From contig OY744466.1 of the NCBI GenBank assembly GCA_963556145.1, positions 5,751,820 to 5,815,819 of the forward strand: a DNA stretch of 64,000 nucleotides, written 5' to 3'. The notes beneath the pieces are model-generated. The model was not told where the DNA came from. It made no database searches and was given only the letters and a program-made list of their open reading frames with translations. The DNA comes from Hygrocybe punicea. Lineage: Eukaryota; Basidiomycota; Agaricomycetes; Agaricales; Hygrophoraceae. The position numbers and the translations under genes were made by a program. Positions 45,073 to 56,695 of the stretch are shown one piece after another. The stretch's first letter is position 1. Every line of letters starts with the position of its first letter.

Positions 45073-46266
45073 ATGGCATTCAACGATGACCAAGCGTACT
45101 TCGTAGCCTTCGCCGTGGAGGCTATGTTGTGGGGTTAGCGCTCTCGCTCCCGCTCCTGTCCTGCCCGTCACAACTAAACGTGTACCTCACAGGCAGTTAT
45201 TGTTTGCTGTTTTTCACCACAGTCAGGATCTTATTTAGATATAAAAAGTGCAACAAGATTCTTGTTGCGGCGATGATAGCCCTCTTCATGCTTTGCACTA
45301 CGCACTATGCAGTAGTTTTCACTAATGTTTACTGAGGCTTGGTAGGGTCCCTCGTTTTGACTTCGATCAATATCGTTTTATTAATAAAGTTTTATCTTGC
45401 AGATGGTGAAACACTTTGCGATTGGCGACGAAGACCACATGCTTGTCGGCGCTGATATGTTGAATTTCATTATTGACTGGCTTGGCCAATCGATACTGGT
45501 AAGATACATCATATATTTTTTGGTGTCCACAATATTCATGGCCGCTTGTAGATATATCGCTGTTGGTTTGTCTGGAATAACCGCTTTAGCGTCATTTTAC
45601 TCCCTCTCCTTTTGTCATTCACTTCGTTGTGTATGTCGCACATCGTAATTCAGGTCATCACGTCATTGCTCAATCTTCCCTTAGCGTGTGCTATCTCTAC
45701 CCTTGTTCTAATCCTTAAATTCCCCAATGTCTTACCCACCGATGGCGATGGCCAAGGCCAAACTATAGGGCTTTTGGTCCGTCTTGCGACTGGAATGCCC
45801 ATTGGTACCAATATTCTGCTGACGGGTCTGATCGTCGGTCGCATCTGGTACATCTCTCGCCGATCAGTCCAATACCGCCTTTCGGATGAGATTTCCAACG
45901 CTATTGCGGTGGTCTTTGAATCCGGAGCATTGGTCACCGCCACTCAGCTCATTCTTTCAATCTTAGTCTTAACTGGTCAATCCGCACAAAATATTTTGTT
46001 CTCCACGGCCGCACAAGTTTACGTTCGTGCACTTTTTCTCTCCTTGCGAATTCATTCATGACCGTTGAGCTTGGCAGGGTATCGCGCCAACCGTCATCCT
46101 TCTCCGTGTTGGATTGGGAAAAGCTATCGATACCACGATATTTAGCGTGACCACAATCAAATTCGCTACACAGGGGAAAGTTGCCGGGGAGCAACATGGT
46201 GCTGTCAATATCTCGCTTGAGCCATCTACTTCTCTCTCAGCGAGCAATTTTAAGACAGAAGTCTAA
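45073..46266 (+). CDS. Multi-pass membrane protein of an Agaricomycete family (intact)
   Basis: Exons 45073-45133, 45193-45326, 45403-45498, 45552-46022 and 46078-46266 join in frame to 316 residues. The sequence alternates hydrophobic helices and short loops, about seven segments: FVAFAVEAMLWG, ILVAAMIALFMLCTTHYAVV, WFVWNNRFSVILLPLLLSF, LACAISTLVLILKFP, IGTNILLTGLIVGRIWYISR, FESGALVTATQLILSILVL, then GIAPTVILLRVGLGKA, with a Ser-rich cytosolic tail. This order (IYRCW near the middle, GIWYISRRS-like, VIVESGA-like, GIAPTLI-like) matches a large family of predicted seven-helix proteins in mushrooms; the ligand or role is unknown. The exon 2 donor (GTTTAC) is the weakest boundary. It is one of the few genes here with no visible damage. 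Confidence 0.7.
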
Positions 46267-47849
46267 TAGAATTGTTAAATTGTCTTCCACTTTTTTGCGC
46301 TCAACCATAGCGCCCACACCGATGAGAACTTCTGCTTAAGAAACATGAATCTTTCATCAGTACAAAGGCCGCCCACGCAGCAAGTAGTGGACTTGTGCAT
46401 GGGAGGTCGTGGAGGTCCTCTGAAAGCGACTGCTAGTCCAATGTCGCGTTTAGTACCAACTCGGTCACTCCCTGCTCGGTGGTGGGGTGGATGGTGGCTT
46501 GGCCCCTTTGACGGGTGTCTCTAGGCACCAGCATTCCGTCAATCTCGTTGAACAGGTGGTCCCGTGAGGATTCAGATGGAGAGAAAATGGAAGCCTGGTT
46601 TGTGAGGGTGCCAGTGAATGTTGGCTGAGTATGTGGCCAAGTTTGGGCCTCTTGACTTGTCCCGTATCTTCGCGAGTGGCAAGGCGAGTTGCAGCGTGGG
46701 TGACATCGACGCACTTGTGGGCTGGGGAGTGAGAGCACCACTTCCCCAACCTCGTTCTCTCCCCTCCTCTCTAGATACACATCGCGTCTAGCTTGGATGC
46801 CGGCGTCTCATCTTCGAGGTCCCTGGACGCGATTCCATTGTCCGTGGGCATGTGGACGACGTCCCTTGTAATTTTTGGCATGTCGAAGTTGTTCATACAC
46901 CTCATTGCCATTCCCACTCTCTTAGATGCGTCGTTCCCGAAGGTGGCATTGGATGTGGGACGATCCTCATCCTTGGCAGTGGTAGCGGTAGAGGGCAGGT
47001 GAAATCATTGCATCTGTAATGGAAGTGCCACTTCCCCGGCCTCTTCCCTTCGCAAACGCCTGGACGTGGGCGTATCGTCCCTGAGCTCGCGAGGTAATTG
47101 GGAGGCCATATTAGTGTCGGCAGCGTTGGCTCAGCCATGTGGCCGTGGCTATTGACGTCCAAGGGGCAATGTGGGTGTTGTTGGCGGTTTCGCCGCTGCT
47201 GGGTCCAAGGGGCAGCGGGGACGTTGTTCTTATTTCCTCGTTGTCATTGGTCCACGGCGTACCCCTGCATTCTCATTTCTGGGTCCAAAGGTGGTGTAGG
47301 TGTTGCGGAGGATCCGGAGGCAACGTGGCCATCGTCAGTGAGTCCAAAGGCGGCCTGGGGAGGTGTCAGTTGGAGCGAGAGGGGAGAAAGCGTGTGGACA
47401 GCAGTAAGCAATTTGTGCGGGTAAGTACCTGCCACCCGTTGGAAAAGGTAGTGACCAGGAAGGCGAACGAGGCCGAAACAGGGTGGTCGTGGTGGTCGTG
47501 GACAATCTTTGAGATGACATTTTGACCACCTTTCACCGGAGGGCGGTGCAAAAATGTACCCAGCATTGCCCATCGGGGTAGTCCCAGCCTGAGAGAGTTG
47601 AGTTCGACAATAAGGTTGAAAACATACACCATAAACCGATTGTTTGGCGACAGAGACAAGTCTGTCGTTGACGTGATCTCCCGGTTTGAACCTCTCCCGG
47701 ACGTTCCAGGCAGGCAGATCAACCTTCTACCCATTGATGTCCACACCAGGTCACAACACCTTGCACAACCCCCATGACGACGCCGTGGACGCCGGATTGT
47801 TCACCTTCAAATACTCCGACATGACCTCCTTGGTTGCAATACAGAAATG
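46267..47849. other. Region without a recognisable gene
   Basis: Several open frames on both strands overlap in a GC-rich stretch (46800-47500), but none carries a motif I know. A minus-strand block around 47690 (PAWNVRERFKPGDHV) may be a remnant of the gene at 47850 or of another protein. Confidence 0.35.
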
Positions 47850-48400
47850 GCAGCTTTGCAAGAAGCTTCCGCGATGATCGAAAAATCCACGTTATTTTCA
47901 TTTTCCGCACCGCCTTGTCTGGTGAAGCGGGTGATCGTAGATCATGTATCATGCTTGGCAGGGGCAAGCGGACCGAATCTGGAGGGGGCGGGCTGTGTAC
48001 TCGAGATCCATGACTTTGCGCATGACTTTGCGCATGACTTTGCGCATGACTGAATACAATATCGCGTTCTTGGCCGAGCTGCCGCCAAAGAGTCAAAATT
48101 AACACCAAGGAAGGTTAAATGATACGTACTTTTACTCGGACCTGCTATAAACTTGCATCATGAACAGACGGCGTGAGCAACCTTTGTGGGACTTCATTCA
48201 TGTTGCCAGTGCATCGAACTGCGGCTTTCCTGTATCTTTTGCTGAGATCTTGTGCAATTTTGGCCAAGTCCTGGTCATCCAGTTCACGCTCTCATCTGTC
48301 CAAGCGTGCATGGTGACCGTGGTCAGCGGTACGACGGTGATTTTCCGAGTCCGAGTCCCTCGCCTTCGACCACCGTGGCAATGAACTCATCTGAAATTAG
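47850..48400 (-). pseudogene. SPT5: SPT5 transcription elongation factor, NGN-region fragment, decayed
   Basis: Read from 48400 down: DEFIATVVEGEGLGLGKSP; then after a frame change QDLAKIAQDLSKRYRKAAVR, GNMNEVPQRLLTPSVHDASL, TAG (48145-48147), QVRVK. A short intron (48082-48130) follows, then LGQERDIVFS, repeated MRKV units, MDLEYTARPLQIRSA. This is the start of the NGN domain region of Spt5, the NusG-like partner of RNA polymerase II. The TAG replaces the tryptophan of the usual HD..LWQVRVKPG motif (TGG to TAG). A 12-bp unit is triplicated in the coding sequence. Beyond RSA the frame breaks. The large remainder of SPT5 (KOW domains, C-terminal repeats) is not present, so this is a damaged fragment. 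Confidence 0.72.
48010..48051 (+). repeat. 12-bp tandem repeat (ATGACTTTGCGC) in SPT5 fragment
   Basis: Three to four head-to-tail copies; in the minus-strand frame they add MRKV units between DIVFS and MDLEY, where related proteins have a single copy. Confidence 0.85.
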
Positions 48401-48639
48401 GAAGAAATTTCGCTGGACTGGCCATTGTGTCTGGCGCCCTTGTAATAATAAAGAAAAAACTCACGGTGGGTGTTTGTGATACTTGACTTCTGTGTCGACT
48501 CGGTTGTCGATCTTCATGCGGATGTTGATGTTTCCTGCATTGTTGGAGGCTATGATAACCTCGGGGTCTAAGGTACCTGGGTTATGAACCTGAAAGTTGC
48601 CGTAGCCCAGTGACTCACGGTGTTCGGACTAGTAATACG

Positions 48640-50900
48640 ATCGCGCTGACGCCTGCCGCCATGTTGTCGCTTGCTTACCTAATGCTGGTCTACCCAAACC
48701 AGATCCGACATCCGACCAATCAATGCCAACCCCGTTATTTGCAAAATTCGCGACCACTTACCACCAAGGGAAACCGTCACAGACAAATTCTACTTCCCCC
48801 AGGTTGGTTGCGTCCCCTATGCTGCTATCCAATAATTCAAGGAGGAGGCCGGAGCCTGCTCTGCAACATTCGAGTATCGCTCCCGAGCGCATGGGTCTGG
48901 CGATGCGGGAGGTCGGGCGGAGAAGGACAAAGACAGCGATGCAAGGGGACGACTTGGAGCTTCGTCATCAGGAATCCTCGTCGTTCCGACGCCAGGGTTA
49001 GTGCCTTCGCCAAACGGCAATTCAAATCAACGTCAACCACGAAGCTCCAACTCCACCGCACACCCCAAACACGATCGACTCGCGAACTCTCTTACGAGAC
49101 CGACATCTCGTCCTTCGCTGGATAAACCGCTGCCCCATGTCAAGAATGACAATTACAATTCACTCCCACCACTATCTTCCAACCGGCACCGTCCACCCCA
49201 ACCCCCAACCACAACCACAACCACGAGGCATTGCCAGCGTCGAGTTACGCAGATAAGCCACTTCCCCAGCCATCAGAGTCAGTGCCGCCCACCAAACTGC
49301 ATTCGGCCCAGCGAGAAGCAGAGCAGATACAGAAAACGGGTTTCCGCCGTGAAATGTTCATGTTATCGGGCGCACAGACGACGTTGCGTTCCCATCTGTC
49401 CCGATTAGACACGGCCCAGCTTATTCCCTTATCACAACAAAAGCAACCGATTCCACCAGCTAGCGTGCCACTCCAGCCAGACAAAGAAATACATCCAACG
49501 CCAATTCCGATAAACCATACAACAAACCAGCCAGAGAAATCCTTCTCCATACTCACAACCTACTCAGCCTACGCCCAGCACACCTTCACACACCGCAGAC
49601 AGCCCGCTGGTGTTGAGCCAAATTCTGTTGAACAACCGCAAGACATGGCCCGTATCGATACGGCCAGTAGTCGCGGAGGGTGCACTAAGCCGTACTACAG
49701 GACAGTCTCCTCGCGACCCGTGCCGTGGCTAGCTGGTCCTGTCATGTCCCCACTGAGCCAGGTAATGTTAATGTTTCTTGTTTTGGTCCCGGAAGTTGCG
49801 CTCAATCTCCGGATTGGGACGTCAAGGTTGTGTTCCGATCAACGTTCGGTGGTTCTTTGACCAGAGTCTCTTAATTTACCTTGTTTTTGTTTTTGTTTTT
49901 TTCCCTTTGTTCAAATTATCTTAATGGCGATCTATTTGCAGGATTATGACGACATTAATATTAATATTCACTCGTCCCTCGACAACCCGCACACGCTCAG
50001 ACCAGACCGTCAGTTCGTCCACCAGTTGCTCAATCCCCTTACTCTCAGGCCTGGCTTGCTCTGCACACAGACGCCTTTCACCCCCACTCCAATCCTTCTC
50101 CAGTAACCCAGAACAGCAACCCTTCACAAACCAACGTGTCTCTAGGCCATTCCAACATGGGCAACAGCACCAGCTCACTCTCGTCCCCAAACCCAGTTTC
50201 TTCCCCTCCAACACCCCGTTCCAATTCTGGAAAATCTCGAGCACCCATCTCGCAACCTGGCCCTGAAGAAAACCAACGACGATCGCATCTCCAGAAACCC
50301 AGAGTCGGTATTCCAGCCAGTATTGCCTCTGCAGCCTCGCAAGGCGTCCAGTACAAGATCGACTAACAACCAGTACCATCGAATGACGCCCGTTCACGGC
50401 AAACCACTCATATTTGCTGCCATGGCGACGATGGTACACACAGTCCATGGCCAGTCAGGGCCATCCCCCGATTTCAATCAACAGGTATCCTATACTACAC
50501 TTCGTTTTCTTATTCCAAACACAACTACTGATACTGCCCTCAACGGCGCTTGCAGTAGTCGTCACAACCTTCTTCCACCACTCTTTTTCCACCTCGCGAG
50601 CATGCGCTACCGAGTCAATGTGATCGGCTTCCGCTATGAAAGGAGGTGCGAGGGTGGGCATACTCGAAGTCTGGGAATGGATGGGCCAATCAACCCCCGC
50701 GAAGGTACCCTGTCTCCTTCGCGGGCGCTTTGGCTAAGAATCAGACCACCACCCGCAAAGGTCGCTGGTGATGATTATGGGAACTTACGCCAAATCTCCG
50801 CTGCAATGCAAGTGTTTTCTTTTCTAACTCCCATTCCCCTACTCCGCCTCTCCTCTTCCCCATTTGCACCTGCCTGAGCCTGACTCAGACTCAGATTCCA
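48640..50900 (+). pseudogene. Ser/Pro/Gln-rich host gene remnant, unidentified
   Basis: Frames on the plus strand hand over from one to another: RLVASPMLLSNNSRRRPEP, then SSNSTAHPKHDRLANSLTRP, then PLPQPSESVPPTKLHSAQRE, a charged patch EAEQIQKTGFRREMFMLSGA, LRSHLSRLDTAQLIPL, FSILTTYSAYAQHTFTHRRQ, and from 50125 NPSQTNVSLGHSNMGNSTSS to ASAASQGVQYKID. Low-complexity spacers with one conserved-looking helix suggest a regulatory protein, but I cannot name it. The frame changes are not explained by good splice sites, so it is probably broken. 50640-50900 has no clear link. Confidence 0.35.
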
Positions 50901-50980
50901 GCGTCTAAGTTACTACCGGTATGCCTCGTGTTCTATGACAGGGAGAAAAATTATTATTATAATAAATAATAATCCTTCAG

Positions 50981-53081
50981 TTGCAGATCTCCGGGTCCTC
51001 TATGCCAACCAAACGCAGACATTGCACGCTCAGATCGAGGGTTCATCCAAATTTGCGCCTACAACTCCTGGATGACACGTCGTGATTGAGATGGATGGAA
51101 TCGTCGCGCTTAACACCGCCACATACAAAGTTGATCATGCTGTACGATTCGTCGTGCTGGATGATGCGGTACTCGTGGCAAGAAGACGGAGGACGAATAC
51201 GGTCGGAGAGCGTACAAGCGCGGCTGGGAGGACGGAACAAGGGAAGTTGATTGCAGAAAAGTGTTGGCCGCTCAATGAGATGTTAGTCCTGGATACAAAG
51301 GATTCCGCAAGTGCGTCATCCTCTCCGTTCCTGCCGGTTTTTGTTCCCATTTTCAGTCTTCAGGTATGACGAATGTATTTAAAATCCACCATGCAAAGGA
51401 GACGCACGTCTATCGCACCGAAGTTGCGGCAGACAAAAAAGCTTTGCTCACAAATGTCCGCCAAGTCGCAGAGGAATTGGCTGCAAAGAAACGCAAGGGG
51501 AGAGGAAGGCGAGTATGAGCGACGAAAGAGTCTGTGGAGTGGCGATGTAAGCATTTGCATATTTTTCCCCATTGCTCTTTCCTTCATGATTGTTGCAAGT
51601 GCCAATTCATGCCCTTTATTAGCGCAACACCGTCTCAGCCGATAGTGTCCCTCCAGTTCCTGATTGGATGGCTGATCTGAACCACAGGGCAGGCGGTGAT
51701 GACTCTGGTGCCAAGGAGAAGGCGGAGCGGGATGCTCGGTGGGTGGGTGAATGGAGTGACGAGCTGACGGTTGCGGTCGCACTGAGGGAGTGGGAAAAGG
51801 CGGTTGTGCTTGTTGAACAAGGTTCGTTCGTACCCGTTTTCCCCCTTGTGTTTCCGGTGCCCACATATTTCATAGGAAAAGCAAAACTCTCCACAACCCC
51901 TCCACTTGCATCCAAACTCTCCACTCTCACCGCTGTTGACCACCTCCCTTTTGCAATCACTTTCTTCCCTTACGAATCGTTAATCAGAAGTTGTTAGTCT
52001 CATATCTTGGCTGGTGCGGCTGCAAGCGGGTCCTGCGGCTCGAAGTACCTTCCTCAACGCCCGTTCGAAGGCCATTCATAAACATACGCGCGATCAGGTT
52101 TGATGGCCATATTGGCATGTACATCGGTGATTTAGCGATTGTGGTGTTCACAGGGATAAAGCATACGGCGGATTGTTTTTTGGCGAGCTTCAAGGAGAAT
52201 GAAGTGGCCAGTTGTGCGTTGGCTCATCTTGAATCCGGTGGCAAGCTTTTGACTTACTCAAAAACTTTCCCGGCTAGCGTTTATTGAATGGACAAAAAAG
52301 CAGCTAGAAGATTACGCCGAGATGTTCAGGAAACAAGTGTATAGCTCGGGTGTGGACACAAATACCGTGGATGAAGCTCTCAAGATTACTCATAGTCAGA
52401 GTAAAAAGGTCTGTAACTGTTTTAAATAATTACCTCATCTCATTCTCCGTCACGCAGCTCTTGCAAGAATATGGGCCCGACTTCCGCTTCTTCTTGGATG
52501 ACCTCCTCACCAGAAGCTGTGGCATCACCGCCAGCATTTAGCCTTCGCGCGTATCAGAATCCCGAGCCGATACTTCTTCAAACTCCATCAACGGAATCAT
52601 TTATGTCGCCGGTCCCCAATTCCGCTCGTCTCGGCACCCCAATGTCCGCTGTACCCAATGTTCGTCTTCTCTTCTGCGGCCACGCCTGGACCCTTTACCT
52701 CACGCTTCCGATCTCCACTTCCCACCCTGGCCACGCCCGCCACTGGCGACTCGGACATTCCTTCCGCCTTCGCACTTCCTTCCGCGCCACTTTGCTCCGC
52801 GCTGCGCACCCCAATGTCAGCATTCCCACCGCCGTCACCACCCACATCGCCCATTTCCCAAGTCGTATCACCCATCCCGAGGCGCACGCGGTCGCCGCCG
52901 CCCAGTGCCTATGCACTGCGCAGTGTGACACCGGGCTCGATAAGTCGCCCACCCAGACCTCCGTCAGGTAGTTCGGCTCCGCGCGCCAGCAGCCCTGCAC
53001 CCCCTCCACGGTCTACCAATAGACCTGGGAGCGCGCATCGACCGCCTCCAGTCGCCGTGCCCAAGAGACGGCATGTTCTGA
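50981..53081 (+). pseudogene. EXO84: EXO84 exocyst subunit, C-terminal two-thirds, decayed
   Basis: From the acceptor at 50980: ADLRVLYANQTQTLHAQIEG, TGA (51073-51075), VIEMDGIVALNTATYKVDHA, the PH-domain block RFVVLDDAVLVARRRR, EKCWPLNEMLVLDTKDSA, NVFKIHHAKETHVYRT, FLASFKENEVAS, MFRKQVYSSGVDTNTVDEAL, then LLQEYGPDFRFFLDDLL, a one-base shift, PEAVASPPAFSLRAYQNPEP. A second shift near 52645 leads to a Pro-rich tail ending at 53081. EXO84 is part of the exocyst, tethering secretory vesicles at growing tips. The N-terminal exons are absent upstream. Nonsense codon (arginine CGA to TGA likely) and at least three frame breaks make it a pseudogene. It converges on the MCC1 remnant, 82 bases away. 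Confidence 0.8.
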
Positions 53082-53162
53082 ACAATGTCTTCAGGACCAC
53101 TCCGTTTGGCACGTGGAGGCCCGATAGCGCATTTAATTAACTCTGTAAATAGACAAGTGATC

Positions 53163-54432
53163 CTACGATTCTGCATCTTCCTTGACGTTGACAAGCTCCC
53201 TACCTTCCTCTACCATATCTCCCTTCGTGCAGCCAACAGCCATCACCACGCCAACCACATCAGCCCTCAACACGGTCTCTGTCTTCATGCTCTCCAAATA
53301 CCACAATGGCTTGACCCTTCTCGACCCTGTCACCGACCTTCACCCATACGTCCACGATTAGACTTGGCATAGGGGCTTTGAGCACACCTTTACCTGCGGC
53401 AAGCACGTCCCCGCCTATAGAGAGCAGCCATTTAGGGGATGGCAATAGGAAGGTCATCTTCACACCGCCAGTAAACACATGGAGACGCTCCATAGTGCTG
53501 GGAGATGAAGAGGGTACGCTAAGTTGTGGCAGTTGCGAAACGATGGTAGTCCGCCGATGCTCGCTATTGAGGGTTACTGCCACGGTTGTCGGGAGGTGGG
53601 CTGCGCGAGTACACATGGAAACGAAGTATTTGATGTTGGCGTGCGCACTGTGACGTCAAAAGTATGAGATGTGGTAGATTTAATGAGGACGGTGATAAGT
53701 TCTCCAGAGGCTTCGTCTTGTAGAGTGATGACTCATTCGTGTATGTCTCCACCAAAGCGACGGGAAAGGGGGGAAGACCAAGGTGAGGGAGATGTCGTCG
53801 TTTGGTCCCGGAGGACTACGAATATTGCAGCTTGTGCAAGAACTTCAAGGGACGCCGTCTTTCAACTCATACGTATATATGCGCAGAATCACACTGCTGA
53901 CCTATTTCCAGCTATCTCTGAGGAGACTGTATAGAGAACGGATGACGTACCGTAATAAACCCTGTCTCGACCTCCCCATCAATGAACGCCTGATTACCCG
54001 CCAAGGTCCTCAGGAATTCTACGTTGGTAGCAACACCCACAACTCTATACTCATCTAATGCCTTGCGCAGCATTCGCAATGCTTCAGTGCGATCCCTGGC
54101 ATGCACAACGAGCTTTGCAATCATAGGGTCATAAAATACGCCGATCTGTGAACCTTCCGTGCAGCCTTGTTCGAGCCGCAAAGGTGATATTGTCAGGGCG
54201 GTGTCGTGGGAGGGTCTGAGGTCTGACTTGGGATGAGTGAAGAGGCTGACGGGAGTGAAGGAAAGGAGGGAGCGAATATTTGCGTGGGGGTGGGCGTGGA
54301 GAGGTAGAGAAGCGGCCCAGAGTCAGGGAGGAAGTTGTTGTGGGGGTTCTCGGCATAGATACGGGCTTCAAAGGCGTGACCGACGAGTGGAATAGCTGAT
54401 TGCGCCAAAGGCAGAGCATTGCCTGCTGCGAC
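53163..54432 (-). pseudogene. MCC1: Methylcrotonyl-CoA carboxylase biotin-carrying (alpha) subunit, 3' part, decayed
   Basis: From the acceptor at 54433: [40 protein letters not shown], a one-base shift at ~54190, RLEQGCTEGSQIGVFYDPMI, AKLVVHARDRTEALRMLRKA, a break, RRFGGDIHE, ITLQDEASGELITV, then the biotinyl domain KAPMPSLIVDVWVKVGDRVE. The biotin site ESMKTETVLRADV (~53275-53300) is in the +1 frame, after a single extra T. The end is VGCTKGDMVEEGRELVNV and stops at 53163-53165. The enzyme works in mitochondrial leucine breakdown. The ATP-grasp N-terminal half is missing: ~85 bases beyond the first exon lies the palindromic repeat and then an unrelated gene. Truncation plus frameshifts mean it is not functional as read. 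Confidence 0.8.
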
Positions 54433-54517
54433 CTGTGGAGGTGGCGACAGCTTGTATGCGGAGAGAAACAATGGAATCAAACAAAGGACCGCACCTCCAA
54501 TTGGCAACTTCGCCATA

Positions 54518-54564
54518 TGAAGGGTTTTCCCGATGAGGAAAACCCTTCGTATGATCAAATTTTC
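54518..54564 (+). repeat. 47-bp palindromic dispersed repeat, copy 2
   Basis: Same sequence as 4113-4159 with one change (ATGATC for ATGACC). It marks the junction between the truncated MCC1 gene and the serine protease gene. Confidence 0.88.
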
Positions 54565-54599
54565 GAATCAAGCGAGTTCTTTTATGTTTGATTGGCTTT

Positions 54600-56521
54600 C
54601 TTCTGTACTGACCTGCTCGTATACCCTTCTAGTCGATAAATGGTACGGCCATGTCCATTCCCAAGCCTTCGACGACGAATGCGATGAGGTTACAAGCGTC
54701 TCTCGTCCGGTTCTGAGTCCGGCGAATCCAAGCGTGCCAAGATCTTCCAGGTCGCCGACACTACCTACGACTCCGTACACGAAGTCTCAAAGCTCGAGAG
54801 GCTCCTTTATTACTTTGGTCTCAGCGGCAACGGACGACCTGGCCCTAAGCTCGTCTACAGGACGTCTACGGATGTCTTCACGCCTCCTACAGGGCCAGAG
54901 TACAACCTTCGCGTTATGCAGTTTCTCCCTGTCTATGATCACAGCAAACTTAGCAAGGACAACCTTTGGAACACGATTCGTGAGGAGGTACGTGATCTTC
55001 TCGGAGCGTAGCATTCTGCGGACTGACACTCGTTCCAAGGATGTGAAACTTCTCGACAAGCAACAAATCCAGCACACCTCCGTCGAACTCGCCCGCTTTG
55101 GGTGGGATGAGCAGAACGAGGATGGCGGCAGAAAGCCAGTTACCACTCGCGTTACTATCTGGGTTGGAGTGCTGCCAGACACCACCACCGGCGAGGCCGC
55201 GTTCAACTCCTCTCAGGACATCCTCGAACTCCTCAAGCAGCACAAGGTTGACGGCCTCGAAGTGGCGTATCGCGAATCGGTAGTCCATCCGCTCGCCGGC
55301 TCTGAGCTGTTCGCACCCGTGGACAATGACCATCAACTCAAGGACGTCATGGATTGCGTCACCACGTCCCTCAGCCTGCCCATCGCAGGCCTGAAGACTA
55401 TGCACAGGCAGGGGACCCTGGGATTCTACTTCCGAATCGGTAACGACCTCTACGGCGTTACGGCACGCCATGTTCTGTTCCCGGCGGAGGAAGGCAACAA
55501 ACCTTACAAACACGTCTGTACGTTCGTTTTCTCGCCAAAGATGAGCGCAGTTCTAACTACACCTACCTAGCCGCTGCGCGCAAGAAAAAGGTCGTCCTGA
55601 TGGGCACCCGAGCCTTTGAGGACTTCCTGGCATCCATCAAGGCCAAAATCGGCAACCTGAACAACACCGTCACCTTCCTGAAGAAGCGCGCTACGGCACA
55701 GAGGAAGAAGGCCGATCCTGGTCTGGCGGCCACCGAAGCCAACATCGAGAGCACGATCGAGGCGATCGAGGCCCTCAAGGCGTTCTTTACCACGATGAAG
55801 AAGGACGAGTGGTCGGATGTGAACAACCGGGTCATTGGCCACGTCGTCTGGGCCCCTCCGATCACTGGCAGCAATGCCCCCTACGGCTACACCAAAGATG
55901 TCTGCGTCATCAAGCTCGACGACAGGAAGTTTGCGGCGAATTTCAAAGGGGATGTGATTGATTTAGGAGCGTGCTGACCTGGCCTAACTAAAGGTGCACA
56001 ATCTAACTGTTCATATTCTAGGCACCAAAATCGAGGCCGGCGAGTTCATGTCGAGAATGTACCCTCGAGATGACGCGCCTTCCGAGTTCGACTACCCCGA
56101 CGATCGTCTTTACAAGCTCCAACGCATTCTCACCGCCGCTCAGATCAAGCAGCCCAACAGTCAGGACTTGAACGGCTATCCAGTGCGATACGTCATCAAG
56201 AACGGTCACACTACCGGCACGACGATTGGTCGTCTTAACGGGTTCGAGTCTCACGTGCGCCACTACGGCATCCTCGGCAGCTTCGACGCCATCGAAGCAG
56301 CTGTCTATCCGTACGATAACGACTCCGGTTCTTTCTCCAAAGGCGGGGACTCTGGGGCCGAAGTCGCCGGTGCCGATAACGAGTTCGGTCTCCAACTTAC
56401 CAGTGGTGCTGGTCCTACCGAATCGTCCGACGTCACTTACTGCACCCCAATGTTCTGGCTCTGGGACAGCGTCATCAAGCCCGAGTTCCCAGGCGCCAAC
56501 CTCCACTTCGACGCGATCTAG
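54600..56521 (+). CDS. Trypsin-like (GDSG) serine protease family gene, multi-copy in Agaricomycetes; possibly broken
   Basis: Blocks: LVDKWYGHVHSQAFDDECDE (54630-54690), a one-base shift, KIFQVADTTYDSVHEVSKLE, LLYYFGLSGNGRPGPKLVYR, then an intron 54988-55039. Exon 55040-55517 has TIWVGVLPDTTTGEAAFNSS and FYFRIGNDLYGVTARHVLFP, whose His is the likely catalytic base. After an intron at 55518-55566 come VVLMGTRAFEDFLASIKAKI, a coiled coil, and CVIKLDDRKF. The last exon, from 56022, contains FSKGGDSGAEVAG, with the GDSG nucleophile serine, and ends PGANLHFDAI. The catalytic His and Ser are present. Two defects: the early frame change near 54690, and no GT donor where the frame requires one at ~55962 (GAGCGT stands there). 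It may be a recent pseudogene. The start codon is uncertain. Confidence 0.6.
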
Positions 56522-56695
56522 GTTCATCTATTCCTCCTGTCTCATGCCCTCGTATCTATAGCTGACAACGTTACTAGGTGTCATTATTTATGAAAATTGC
56601 AATAAATTATTTATTTCGACGTTCGCTGCCTTAATCAAACTAAAAATACAAGTTTTTGATGGTTGCCCAAGATAAGGTGCCCTCTTTCGGCTTCG
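56522..56695. other. Short convergent intergenic gap
   Basis: Between the protease stop and the stop of the minus-strand ATPase gene. AT-rich (ATTTATGAAAATTGCAATAA at ~56590), suitable for 3' ends of both transcripts. Confidence 0.4.
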
